From Burkholderiales bacterium Ga0074133 (GTDB lineage Bacteria; Pseudomonadota; Gammaproteobacteria; Burkholderiales; Burkholderiaceae_C), in assembly GCA_001464865.1 (NCBI GenBank), contig LNEG01000009.1, positions 62,001 to 126,000 of the forward strand: 64,000 nt of DNA, in the 5' to 3' direction. Position 1 is the stretch's first letter. The number at the start of each line of letters is the position of its first letter. The translations under genes and the position numbers were made by a program. Below the pieces are notes generated by a model. The model was not told where the DNA came from. It worked only from the letters and a program-made list of their open reading frames with translations, and ran no database searches. This document shows, in pieces, positions 25,292 through 33,640 of the stretch.

Positions 25292-25735
25292 CTACCGGCA
25301 TTCCTTGAGAGCCGGGTGATCGGGGTCAACCCCATGTGCGATGGCCATCTCGCGGTATCCCTCGAACAGCGCGCGTCCGTCTTCCTGCACGTCGTTCTGG
25401 ATCCGACCATGCATGCGGTCCAGTCGCACAGCGAGGTTGTGGTCGGCGCCGCGCAGAAGGAACCCGGCACAGGTCGCTGGGTTGCCAACCCCTGACTCGT
25501 GACAGGCAAATCGGTGGGTGCTCAGGTCGTGCGCGGTGCCAGCCGAGTGCACGAAGGCTTCCGCCGGGAAGTCCCCAGCGTTTTCTACAACCCATGGGCA
25601 CGGGCCACAGGGCTTGCGTCGGTAGGCGCCGCTGCCACCGGTCAATGTCACCACCTGCTCGCGCTCACCCGCCGGGCGAATCCTGGTGATGTTGACCTCG
25701 GTACGGGCTCGCTTTGCTTTGGGTGCGGGGCTCAT
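25292..25735 (-). CDS. DUF6283 family protein
   Basis: 147 residues from MSPAPKAKRARTEV with an ATGA overlap. The conserved cysteines CGPCPW, CHESG and CAGFL are spaced as in DUF6283, a phage and actinobacterial/proteobacterial family of unknown function that probably coordinates a metal. The ORF-track start 46 codons upstream runs through the preceding gene. Confidence 0.7.
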   Translation of the reverse strand: MSPAPKAKRARTEVNITRIRPAGEREQVVTLTGGSGAYRRKPCGPCPWVVENAGDFPAEAFVHSAGTAHDLSTHRFACHESGVGNPATCAGFLLRGADHNLAVRLDRMHGRIQNDVQEDGRALFEGYREMAIAHGVDPDHPALKECR

Positions 25736-26031
25736 GCAAGGACCGCCTTCGCCGCTTCCTTGCGCATGTGGTCGACTATGTAGTGGGCCCACTTGCTCCC
25801 GTAGTCCACGTGGCCACAAGCACAACACTCGGCCAGCTCCACAGCTTTGGCGGTCGGAATAGGCCAGCCGCACTGTCGAGCCTGCTCGTTTGCCGCGCTC
25901 TGAACAGCACCACGCTCGAGATCAATCCAGGTCAGGCCTGGGCGCGTCTTGCGCTTCGAAGCCTCGATCTGAAACGCGTCGTAGATGGCTTGAGCGGGGC
26001 CAGGCCGTGGGCGAAAGGGATCGTGGGTCAT
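25732..26031 (-). CDS. Hypothetical protein with Cys pair
   Basis: 99 residues with ATGA overlaps at both ends. ECCACGHVDYG suggests a small metal site near the C-terminus. No family was recognised. It is co-translated with the DUF6283 gene. Confidence 0.65.
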   Translation of the reverse strand: MTHDPFRPRPGPAQAIYDAFQIEASKRKTRPGLTWIDLERGAVQSAANEQARQCGWPIPTAKAVELAECCACGHVDYGSKWAHYIVDHMRKEAAKAVLA

Positions 26032-26345
26032 GAGTTCTCCGTACGGTCCTTGAGGGCCTTGAGGCAGCGTTCGTGTGCTGCCTCACACCGCTCGGGGTAG
26101 CGGATTGAGGATGTGTCGCCAACCATCACCTCAGCAAAGGTCTTCGTAATGGCCACGTGCCGCTGCACGGACGACTTGCTGGCGGATTTAGGAAGCCCCT
26201 CCAGAGTCGCGGCCTGGCACGACGCGAGGTAGGCGAGCCCATTCTGAAGGCTGGATGCCGCCCTGAGCAGGGCAACGAGATCCTCTTCAGGAATGGCTTC
26301 TTTGCGGGCAAGCATCCCGTAGTAGCGCTGGAAGTCGATGAGCAT
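26028..26345 (-). CDS. Hypothetical helical protein
   Basis: 105 residues, helical throughout (LVALLRAASSLQNGLAYLASCQAATLEGL). It ends in an ATGA overlap with the next gene. No family was recognised. Confidence 0.65.
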   Translation of the reverse strand: MLIDFQRYYGMLARKEAIPEEDLVALLRAASSLQNGLAYLASCQAATLEGLPKSASKSSVQRHVAITKTFAEVMVGDTSSIRYPERCEAAHERCLKALKDRTENS

Positions 26346-26355
26346 GGCGTCTCGA

Positions 26356-26715
26356 TCAGGCGATTTTGCCGCCAGCGGCTTTCACAGCCGCCTTCACTGT
26401 ATCGAGCTTGTCTTTGTCACAGCTGACCACAAAGCTGGTCGTGGTCTGCTCTTTCAACCAGCGACGAAGGTAGCTGTCCAGGGCGGGCTCCTCGGAGCCA
26501 ACCACTGGCCCGTAGACCATGCCACCCTCAACCGATACCTGAGCGTCATCTGCAACGTCTGCCATGTCGAAGTTCTCATCCTTCTCCTTGCCGTCGATGA
26601 GGATGACTTCGTCGTCGTGCCAAGTGGACGGATCTGTCACGTCGGCGGTGTGAGTCCAATATCTGGGGTCGCTGTAGAAGCGTTTGAACTGTTCACCAGT
26701 GCATTTGACGGCCAT
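26356..26715 (-). CDS. Hypothetical acidic protein
   Basis: 119 residues, acidic, with many aromatic residues near the N-terminus and a C-terminal helix KLDTVKAAVKAAGGK. It lies 10 nt before the following gene. No family was recognised. Confidence 0.65.
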   Translation of the reverse strand: MAVKCTGEQFKRFYSDPRYWTHTADVTDPSTWHDDEVILIDGKEKDENFDMADVADDAQVSVEGGMVYGPVVGSEEPALDSYLRRWLKEQTTTSFVVSCDKDKLDTVKAAVKAAGGKIA

Positions 26716-26763
26716 GTGCTGCTTTCAGTTGTCGGTTGAGATGATTTTCTATGCTACGCAGCG

Positions 26764-26955
26764 TCAAGGAGCCACGGCTGCCTGCGACTCCATCACCGAT
26801 GTCTCAATCGAACGACGGGCATCCTGTCGCGCGCTGTGGCGCGCAGCCTTTGACGCCTTCTTCGCCGCGGCGCGGGGCTGGTCGGCAGTCTTGTGGTGAA
26901 TGTCCTGACCACCAACTGTTCGGCCGCCATTCGTCAAAGGTGTGTATGGCCTCAT
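26764..26955 (-). CDS. Small basic protein
   Basis: 63 residues, rich in Arg, Lys and Ala (RAAAKKASKAARHSARQDARRS), 49 nt downstream of the P9 -10. It could bind nucleic acid. The Shine-Dalgarno is weak. Confidence 0.5.
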   Translation of the reverse strand: MRPYTPLTNGGRTVGGQDIHHKTADQPRAAAKKASKAARHSARQDARRSIETSVMESQAAVAP

Positions 26956-27003
26956 GCTGTTCGTCCAGTTGTGTCGGCTGCTCGGGGATATCTGTTACAC
27001 ACA

Positions 27004-27032
27004 AAGATATCTGGAAAAACCCATGGCGACAA
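27004..27032 (-). promoter_or_regulatory. Promoter of the GATATC family (P9)
   Basis: TTGTCG, 17-bp spacer, TATCTT on the minus strand. A second GATATC lies at 26987-26992, making a GATATC-N13-GATATC pair around the expected transcription start. Confidence 0.75.
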
Positions 27033-27164
27033 CGGAACGCAAGAGCCGCCGCTGTTCGTCGGCTTCCCACATTTGGGGGATGGATGGGCTGAGGATTTAG
27101 ACGCAATCTCCGGCTGGGGGAAGGTGAGTGGGCCATCTTGCCAGCGCACACCGGGGGAAAAGCC

Positions 27165-28019
27165 ATGAAAAAAGCGTTCTTACTGTTCGCCGCAGTCGTT
27201 TGTTCGGTGTTGGCCGGTTGCGCCTCGGGGCCCTCGCCATCTGGCACCAAGGCTGAGGTCGGAGATGCAGGAATTGGATTCGGGTACTACCCGCTGGACC
27301 CGATGCCGGTAAAGACCACAGTCACTGACAAAGCGGCCGTGTTGAAGCTGCTTCCGGACGAAACGATCCGCATGGCCATCGGTGAAGAGCTGCGCGAGGG
27401 CGGCATCACGTTCGGCCCAGCTCGCACCGGCGTAGCAAACCGCAACTACGTCGTCATCGTCGACTACATGAAGTACACAACCCAGGTGCTTCCAGCCAAG
27501 ACATACACAGACTCAACAACCCGCAAGAAGCTTGCAGTTCTGAGCCCGAAGGCCGATGAGGTCAATGCATCTGTCCCCATCTACATCGGCATTGGCTTGC
27601 GAATGACGGCATCAATCCGTGTTTTGAAGGGCGAAGTTGACCTGGGTAATCTGTTTGGTTTGGGCGCAGCGGCCAAGGCCGAACAGATCACTGGCACCCT
27701 GATCGTTCAGAACATGGGCATCGGTTCGCGCACCACGACCGATCTGTTACCCATGCCCAGCTCCATCAACGACGCTTCGATTCAGGCCGCCATCATCGCC
27801 CTCTCGGCCATCAAAGCAAAGGTCTACGACGCCGAAGATCCGGTGCCCAGGGTATTGGGCATCTACAACACCCTGGGAGGCACCCAGGAGACCATCAACA
27901 TGATCATCGGTGACGTTCTCCTGAATGCCCCCCCATTTCCGCCAGGGCCTGGGACGGTAAAAACATCCCAGACCACGCAGCCAGCGGCTGGAGCCGTTGC
28001 CGCCGGCGCCGCGCAGTAA
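27165..28019 (+). CDS. Outer- or inner-membrane lipoprotein
   Basis: 284 residues from MKKAFLLF with GGGGGA upstream; the in-frame start at 27138 would precede the signal. A type II signal peptide ends in the lipobox LAGC (Ala+2), which suggests outer-membrane sorting. The mature part alternates strands and ends in a Pro/Ala-rich tail. No family was recognised. It is convergent with the giant gene, with a 14-nt gap. Confidence 0.75.
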   Translation: MKKAFLLFAAVVCSVLAGCASGPSPSGTKAEVGDAGIGFGYYPLDPMPVKTTVTDKAAVLKLLPDETIRMAIGEELREGGITFGPARTGVANRNYVVIVDYMKYTTQVLPAKTYTDSTTRKKLAVLSPKADEVNASVPIYIGIGLRMTASIRVLKGEVDLGNLFGLGAAAKAEQITGTLIVQNMGIGSRTTTDLLPMPSSINDASIQAAIIALSAIKAKVYDAEDPVPRVLGIYNTLGGTQETINMIIGDVLLNAPPFPPGPGTVKTSQTTQPAAGAVAAGAAQ

Positions 28020-28033
28020 GTCCTAGCGGCTGC

Positions 28034-31000
28034 TCAGACCTTCTGGCGACTCCTGAAAACCTTGTTAGCCACGCTGCGTCCTTGCTCGTGGTTCCACACA
28101 AGGGGGGAGAGCACCAAAGCGCCCGGTCTCTTCGGCTCGTAGCGCTGCTCACGTACCGCCTTGATCTTTTCTGGAGACCCATCACCGAACGGACGTTCTG
28201 CGTCACGAAGGCGCTCGGGGAGCGCTTTGTGGAAGGAGCGCCGCAAGGCAGGGTTCACGCCGGCGAGGTTTTCGAAAGCCCTGTTCAAGGAGACGGGGAA
28301 ATGCTGCTCTCGCTCGACCTGGGGCTTGCCACCATCATCACGTCGCTGTCGGCGTGTCGTGCGATGACCAAAGCCAAACGGAGTAGTCAACTCCTTGCGC
28401 GTCCTCCCTCCGCGGGGGTGGGTCTCAACAAAGCACCACGGAGTCTGCACGATCTCCAGCGCCGGCTCATGTTGATTCACAACCGAAGTGATCGGGCGCT
28501 TCATCCCAGCCAGTTTCCACTCAACAGGACTTGAGAGATCGTGGCGTGATGCATTCGAGCGATGAGCGATGGATCGGAATCGATCCTTTTGCTCCTGCGA
28601 GCCATAGGTGTAGACAAAACGAGGTGCGAGGCACTCTGCGTAGATGAACACAGGACTCGACTCCAGGGTGCGCTGGTACACCGCCACGGGGATCGCAAAA
28701 TAGGTTTCCGAGTAGTAGGTTTTGCCCACGACCTTTTCACGGTACCCGCGAAGGACGGCTGAAAAAGTGTCCTCGTCAATCCTGCCTTCGCCTGGAGATG
28801 AAGCCCCAGCGAGCAGGACATCCTTCCAGCGCTCGGCGGCCTTGAGGTCCACCAGAAACGCGGCAACGTCCTTCAGACGCGCAGGTTCTGCGCAGGGCTG
28901 CAGCCAGGCGGCCATGGCTGGCCACTCGATGACCACCTCCTCGGCAGAGCTCTGCACAGCTTGCTCGATCCAGACCAAAGCACTGGATGTGCTCTCCAGC
29001 TTGCTCTTCTTCATGGCAACCGAGTGCCGCTTCACCCAGCCCCAGTGCAGCGCATCGCCGTAGGGCGCGCGATCCTTATCAGTCGCAACGGTGTACAGCG
29101 CAAGCCTCGTCTTGCCGGTACGCACCAGACGCAGTGGTGCCTCTCCCAGAGCCTCGGCCAGCGCCAAAGCCTGAGCCTCGATCGTCTCCGCCAGCGTTTT
29201 GCTGGGGAACATGAGGGTGAGGATCTCATTGACCTGGGACATCTCACTCAGCGATGGAGCCGCAATACCGCGTCGATCAGCTCGCCAGGTGGCGATCGCA
29301 TCCTCAATGGCGCCATCGACCTTCTCCTCCGAGAGCACCTTGTTGTCCACTGCCGCAGCGCGCAGGTAGGCCCTCAGCTCCGCCTGATCAGCTTCGTCCT
29401 GGATCAAAACCTCTTCGACGCGCCGCAGGGTCCGAATCCACGAGATGTTGCTGGTGCGGTGGCGCCGGCTGTAGAGGTACGAGCGGACCTCTGAGAGTTG
29501 AACCCTGTCCACGCACAGGTACCAGTTCCCATGCTCCTTCTGGTAGTCGGGGCCGTCCAGCCAGGCGGTGGCCATCATCTTGTCGCGTGGCTCATTGATG
29601 TCGACGCATGGAACCTGCACCCGGTGAAAGCCTTTCGAGACCGTCGCGATGAATTCACCGCGCATGGCCTCGATGGCCAGGCGCATCGACTTGCGGCCGG
29701 AGACGGCCTTGGTGACCTTGCCCATCGTGGCCCCGGTGGCCAGCACGATGCGCGAGCCAGAGCGGATGAAGCTGTTGCGCTCGGCAATCCAGTCCTCCAC
29801 GGGCACCACGTTGCCATGGTCCAGCATCACCGCATGGTTTTCGTCTTCGATGAAGCGGAAGTACTGCTGCTGGAACTCGCGGCTCATGAACTTCAGGCCG
29901 AGCTCGCGGGGGTAGAAGTCACCAAAGAGCTGATCCCGGTGATCCAGGCCGCACAGCAGGATCAGGAAACGCTTGTAGACCAAGGCCAGGTCGTCGTGAC
30001 GCTCCTTCGATTTCGCAAAGCGGATGTCGTTGAGGCCGATCTTGGTTCCGTCCACGCCGCAGAAAGGGGCGTCCATTTCGTCGAACGTGGGGAACAGCCG
30101 GCGCGCCGCTTCATGCGATGGCTCTTCGGAATACACCACGTGGATGTTCTCGCCGTTGCTCACGAGCAGGAACACCTGCTGGTTCGCCAGCTTCTTCATC
30201 AATGCGTCGTACCAGTGGGTCTCGCGCCCGTAGTCGACATCTCGCCGCGTCACCGCCATGGACACGACACATCTGCCCAATGGCAGCACTTGGTCCAGCA
30301 GCTTGCGGTTGGCGATTAGTTGTTCGAAGAACACTTCACGGCTTGTGTAGTCGAAGTCATCCTCGACATGCGACCACGTCGAAAGCTCTTCATCCATGTA
30401 GCGTTTTCCCTGAATCAAGGCCAACGGAAGGTCCGTGGGCGCATCCTTGCCCGTGGCCAGGGTCACCACGGTCACGCTGTCGCCGGTGTAGAGCTTCAGG
30501 GACTCGATCCCCTGGGAAAGCGTTTTCACCAAGGTGATGGCGTCACGCGACTTGGCCAGGGCGACCTGAGGCTTCTCGGCGTAGTAGGGCGTCAGCGCCT
30601 TCATGTACTCCGACATCACCTTGGTGCGGTCGGTGAGCCACTTGGAGGCAGCCGTGGCAATGGCGATTCGACGCCCAGCTTCAATGCTGAGGTCGCGCAC
30701 GCCGTCGGAGCTGATCCCCTCGGAGATCATGACGTCAACGCTGTCGCTGATGGTGCTGCGGCGAATCGCGATGGGGTTGCCCTTGGCCGCCGAGCGGCGC
30801 CCGGCTCGACGATGGATGCGTCGAATGTCCTGATCACGCTTCTCAGCGGACTGGGTCTCGGCCTGGGCCTTGGCAACCTCTTGCTGCGCGAACGCCTGCA
30901 CAGCCTCTTCAGCGGCCTCACGAACGCCTGGCAGCGCCAATGGATTCACGGAGGCCTCGGCCATCTCCTTCTGCACGTCCGAGATCTTGGTCATGAGCTC

Positions 31001-31429
31001 TGCCTGTTCGCGCGCGCGGATGGCGTCAGCCTCGGCATCATCGATCGGCTCCCACCCTTCGATGAATTCATCGATCAGGAAGGTGAAAACATCGGAACCC
31101 CCATCGCGGGGATGTTCAAGGACGTCCACCGAGTGAACCTTGCCCTCATGCTCATGTACCGACAGCAGCAGGTGCGCATCACCCTCGTGGAAGGTACGGT
31201 GGTAAGACGTATAGCGGGGCAGCGACCTCTTGACCTCAACCTTCACACGCCAGTAGCGACCAGGCTCCAGGACCTCGTGGCGCTCAATCCTCTGCATGGA
31301 CCCGTCGACGTCGATGAAGTCATCGTCGGTGCGGTGATCAACGACCCGCAGAGCTTGGGGCCGTCCGGCGGCCCGGGGGGCAGACTGCTCAATGCCGTCA
31401 TGCGATTCGTCGTCAAATTCGATGCCCAT
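28034..31429 (-). CDS. Giant protein of unknown function (1131 residues)
   Basis: Starts at MGIEFDDESHDG 35 nt after the P10 -10; the track start upstream would read through the promoter. An acidic N-terminal 150 residues is followed by an Ala/Glu/Gln helical stretch (about 155-215), a basic RRIHRRAGRRSAAKG segment, a long mixed alpha/beta core and a very basic last 120 residues. I see no Walker motif, nuclease signature or membrane helix. Length, its own promoter and position next to the RecG-like and ssb genes suggest a core element function, perhaps nucleic-acid related. Confidence 0.8.
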   Translation of the reverse strand: MGIEFDDESHDGIEQSAPRAAGRPQALRVVDHRTDDDFIDVDGSMQRIERHEVLEPGRYWRVKVEVKRSLPRYTSYHRTFHEGDAHLLLSVHEHEGKVHSVDVLEHPRDGGSDVFTFLIDEFIEGWEPIDDAEADAIRAREQAELMTKISDVQKEMAEASVNPLALPGVREAAEEAVQAFAQQEVAKAQAETQSAEKRDQDIRRIHRRAGRRSAAKGNPIAIRRSTISDSVDVMISEGISSDGVRDLSIEAGRRIAIATAASKWLTDRTKVMSEYMKALTPYYAEKPQVALAKSRDAITLVKTLSQGIESLKLYTGDSVTVVTLATGKDAPTDLPLALIQGKRYMDEELSTWSHVEDDFDYTSREVFFEQLIANRKLLDQVLPLGRCVVSMAVTRRDVDYGRETHWYDALMKKLANQQVFLLVSNGENIHVVYSEEPSHEAARRLFPTFDEMDAPFCGVDGTKIGLNDIRFAKSKERHDDLALVYKRFLILLCGLDHRDQLFGDFYPRELGLKFMSREFQQQYFRFIEDENHAVMLDHGNVVPVEDWIAERNSFIRSGSRIVLATGATMGKVTKAVSGRKSMRLAIEAMRGEFIATVSKGFHRVQVPCVDINEPRDKMMATAWLDGPDYQKEHGNWYLCVDRVQLSEVRSYLYSRRHRTSNISWIRTLRRVEEVLIQDEADQAELRAYLRAAAVDNKVLSEEKVDGAIEDAIATWRADRRGIAAPSLSEMSQVNEILTLMFPSKTLAETIEAQALALAEALGEAPLRLVRTGKTRLALYTVATDKDRAPYGDALHWGWVKRHSVAMKKSKLESTSSALVWIEQAVQSSAEEVVIEWPAMAAWLQPCAEPARLKDVAAFLVDLKAAERWKDVLLAGASSPGEGRIDEDTFSAVLRGYREKVVGKTYYSETYFAIPVAVYQRTLESSPVFIYAECLAPRFVYTYGSQEQKDRFRSIAHRSNASRHDLSSPVEWKLAGMKRPITSVVNQHEPALEIVQTPWCFVETHPRGGRTRKELTTPFGFGHRTTRRQRRDDGGKPQVEREQHFPVSLNRAFENLAGVNPALRRSFHKALPERLRDAERPFGDGSPEKIKAVREQRYEPKRPGALVLSPLVWNHEQGRSVANKVFRSRQKV

Positions 31430-31443
31430 GGTCCGATTTCCGT

Positions 31444-31460
31444 GTGTATGAGATATACAC
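31444..31460. promoter_or_regulatory. GTGTAT-N5-ATACAC palindrome, candidate operator
   Basis: A perfect 6-bp inverted repeat lies immediately downstream of the P10 -10, where a bound repressor would block initiation of the giant gene. Confidence 0.5.
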
Positions 31461-31463
31461 AAA

Positions 31464-31492
31464 AGGATATCGGATCGGACCTTCAGCGACAA
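31464..31492 (-). promoter_or_regulatory. Promoter of the GATATC family (P10)
   Basis: TTGTCG, 17-bp spacer, TATCCT on the minus strand, in the same GTTGTCG...GATATC context. Confidence 0.75.
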
Positions 31493-31524
31493 CACGCGGT
31501 GCACCGCCGAAGCCATTCAGTCCG

Positions 31525-33612
31525 TCAGACGACAAGTCCCATGTTCAAGGCCGTCTCGCGGATTTCCTTGTGCGTCAGCGCCACACCGTGGAACAGGGTG
31601 CGCGCCGAACCGGTCTGCGAAGCCGAGTCGTCTTCCACGTCGCCGAAGCCCCTCAGATCCATGTCGCGCTCGGCCAGCGCGAACCCGTCGCCGCACTGCT
31701 CAAGCAAGCGCAGTCGCTCCATGGCCTCAGGCTGGACATTGGCGCCCACATGCAGGAAAAAGGTGCCGTTTCCACCCTTTCGCGCCAGGCGCCCCCGCAT
31801 CTGGTGGAGCTGGGAGACGCCGTAGCGCTCTGGGGACTCGATCAATAGCGCCTGCAGACTGGGCAGGGTCACCCCGACCTCGATCACCGAGCTCGACACC
31901 AGGACGCTGAGCTTCTTGGCGTGCATGGCCGCAATCACGGCGCCTTTTTCATCGGTCGTCATCTGACCATGAAGGACGCCCACCCGGCCGGGGAAGCGGC
32001 GCTCCCAGTGCTGGGCAGCACCGGTGACCGATTGAAGACCCTCACCACTCTTGGAGGCCGGGCGCGGAGCTGGGCGAGCGCCTTCTTCAGCTTCTGCGGC
32101 GTCGTTCACCAGCGGGTAGATCACGGCCAGCTGGCCACCGTGCTTCAGGATGTCGTTGGTGATGAAGTCATGAACATCAGACATGACTTCATCGTTCACG
32201 ATCACGGTGTCGATGTGCTTGACCACCGGGGAGTCGCGCAGCAGCGAGACATCCATGCCGCCGAAGTTGACCAGGGCGAGCGACCGCGGGATGGCCGTGG
32301 CCGTTGCCTCAAGCAGGTTGGTGGCGCGAGCGACCATGGCGAGCTTCTGTTCGACGCTGAATTTGTGCTGTTCGTCGACAACGACCAGTTGGAACACCTT
32401 CTTCGCCCGCTTGGCTGCAGAGAGCAGGGCCGTCGTTCCCACGCAGACACCCTGACCGATCTTGGCTCCCGACAGAACCAGGCAGACCGGCAGCCCGGGG
32501 AAAAGCTCCTGAAGTTCGCGCGCCAGCTGCTCGGCCACCAGTTGGGAGGGCGCCAGGATGGCCACCTCGGCACCAGCCTCGTAGGCTGCAGCCACTGGCA
32601 GCATGAACGTGATCGACTTGCCGGTGCCCACGTCACCAGAAAGCAGGCGGCGCATCGGAAATGCGCTCCTCAGGTCGTCCACGATCTCGTTGACAGCCCT
32701 GTCCTGGTCGCCCGTGAGCGGGTAGGGCAGGTCGGCGATGAGCGAGGCCAGAAAGTCCTTGTCGATGGTGATGGCAGAGCCGGAAACAGGCGGGCGCGAC
32801 TTGGCCGCTGCCGCGCGGCGCACCACGGTGTCCAGCGCCATCTGGCGCGCGATATTGCGCGCGCGCAGGCCTTGGGCAAGGGTTTTCGGGCGGTGCAGCG
32901 CGTACAGCAGCTTTTTGGGGTCGTCCACCTTGTAGTGGGCGGTGAACTCGGATGTCCTGAGCCCGGCCTGCGCCAGGAGCAGCACGCTGGCTTCATCCAG
33001 GCGGTTCAGGGCCCGCTCGACGCCGGCGGCCAGTGCGTCACCAGAAACCTGGCCCTGCTTGCCCTTGTAGATCGTGGCCACGGTGCCGCGCTGTTTCGGG
33101 TGAACAACCACTGGGTTGACCAGGCACAACTGGCCCCGGAACTCTTCCAAGGCGCCATGGACGTGCAGCAGGGAGTCGGGGTCGAGCTCCACGAAGGGCC
33201 AGACGTTGCCGAATGCGGTGACCCGCAGGGGCGAACCCCTGCGATCAACACAGTCAAGCTGGAGGCGAAAGGCAACGGGCGGGTAGTGCGTCTCGTTGCC
33301 GTCGCGATCAAACATCGACCGGCCCACGATCTTCAGGACGAAGTACACCGGGCGTCCCAGGTGCTCACCCGGTTTGACGACCTCCTGGGGCTGGGTGAAG
33401 TCCTTGTATTCCTTCGGTGCGCTCAGTAGGCACTCGGCCAGGGTGCTGAAGCCCAGGCGCTTGAGGCGACCGAGCTCGTTTCCGACGGGATCTGGCGCCT
33501 TGCGGGGTTTCTTGGTGCCGGCCGGCGCGCGCTGCGCCACAGGCTCCACAAAGGGTTCCGGCTGGCGCGCGAACAAAGACTTTCGCTGAGGCAATGCGGC
33601 AGCCGGCGTCAT
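31525..33612 (-). CDS. RecG-like ATP-dependent DNA helicase
   Basis: 695 residues from MTPAAALPQRKS, 28 nt after ssb ends; the track start lies inside ssb. The N-terminal part has an OB-fold wedge-like region (about 85-180). The helicase core shows Walker A GDVGTGKS (about 326), DEQHKF (about 413), TATAIPRSLAL, IEVGVTLPS, QMRGRLARKGGNG and ERDMDLRGFGD, all in the order of RecG. Length matches chromosomal RecG. RecG remodels forks and recombination intermediates. On a conjugative element, next to ssb, it may process incoming single strands or replication forks. Confidence 0.85.
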   Translation of the reverse strand: MTPAAALPQRKSLFARQPEPFVEPVAQRAPAGTKKPRKAPDPVGNELGRLKRLGFSTLAECLLSAPKEYKDFTQPQEVVKPGEHLGRPVYFVLKIVGRSMFDRDGNETHYPPVAFRLQLDCVDRRGSPLRVTAFGNVWPFVELDPDSLLHVHGALEEFRGQLCLVNPVVVHPKQRGTVATIYKGKQGQVSGDALAAGVERALNRLDEASVLLLAQAGLRTSEFTAHYKVDDPKKLLYALHRPKTLAQGLRARNIARQMALDTVVRRAAAAKSRPPVSGSAITIDKDFLASLIADLPYPLTGDQDRAVNEIVDDLRSAFPMRRLLSGDVGTGKSITFMLPVAAAYEAGAEVAILAPSQLVAEQLARELQELFPGLPVCLVLSGAKIGQGVCVGTTALLSAAKRAKKVFQLVVVDEQHKFSVEQKLAMVARATNLLEATATAIPRSLALVNFGGMDVSLLRDSPVVKHIDTVIVNDEVMSDVHDFITNDILKHGGQLAVIYPLVNDAAEAEEGARPAPRPASKSGEGLQSVTGAAQHWERRFPGRVGVLHGQMTTDEKGAVIAAMHAKKLSVLVSSSVIEVGVTLPSLQALLIESPERYGVSQLHQMRGRLARKGGNGTFFLHVGANVQPEAMERLRLLEQCGDGFALAERDMDLRGFGDVEDDSASQTGSARTLFHGVALTHKEIRETALNMGLVV

Positions 33613-33640
33613 GGGCGCAGTCGAGTTCGGGGTTGCGGGA

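Noticed and set aside
30320-31825. 501-residue plus-strand ORF
   Set aside because: It overlaps the 5' part of the giant gene, its promoter and the end of the RecG-like gene on the other strand; low-complexity shadow.
31921-33429. 502-residue plus-strand ORF
   Set aside because: Antisense to the RecG-like gene, whose helicase motifs are complete.
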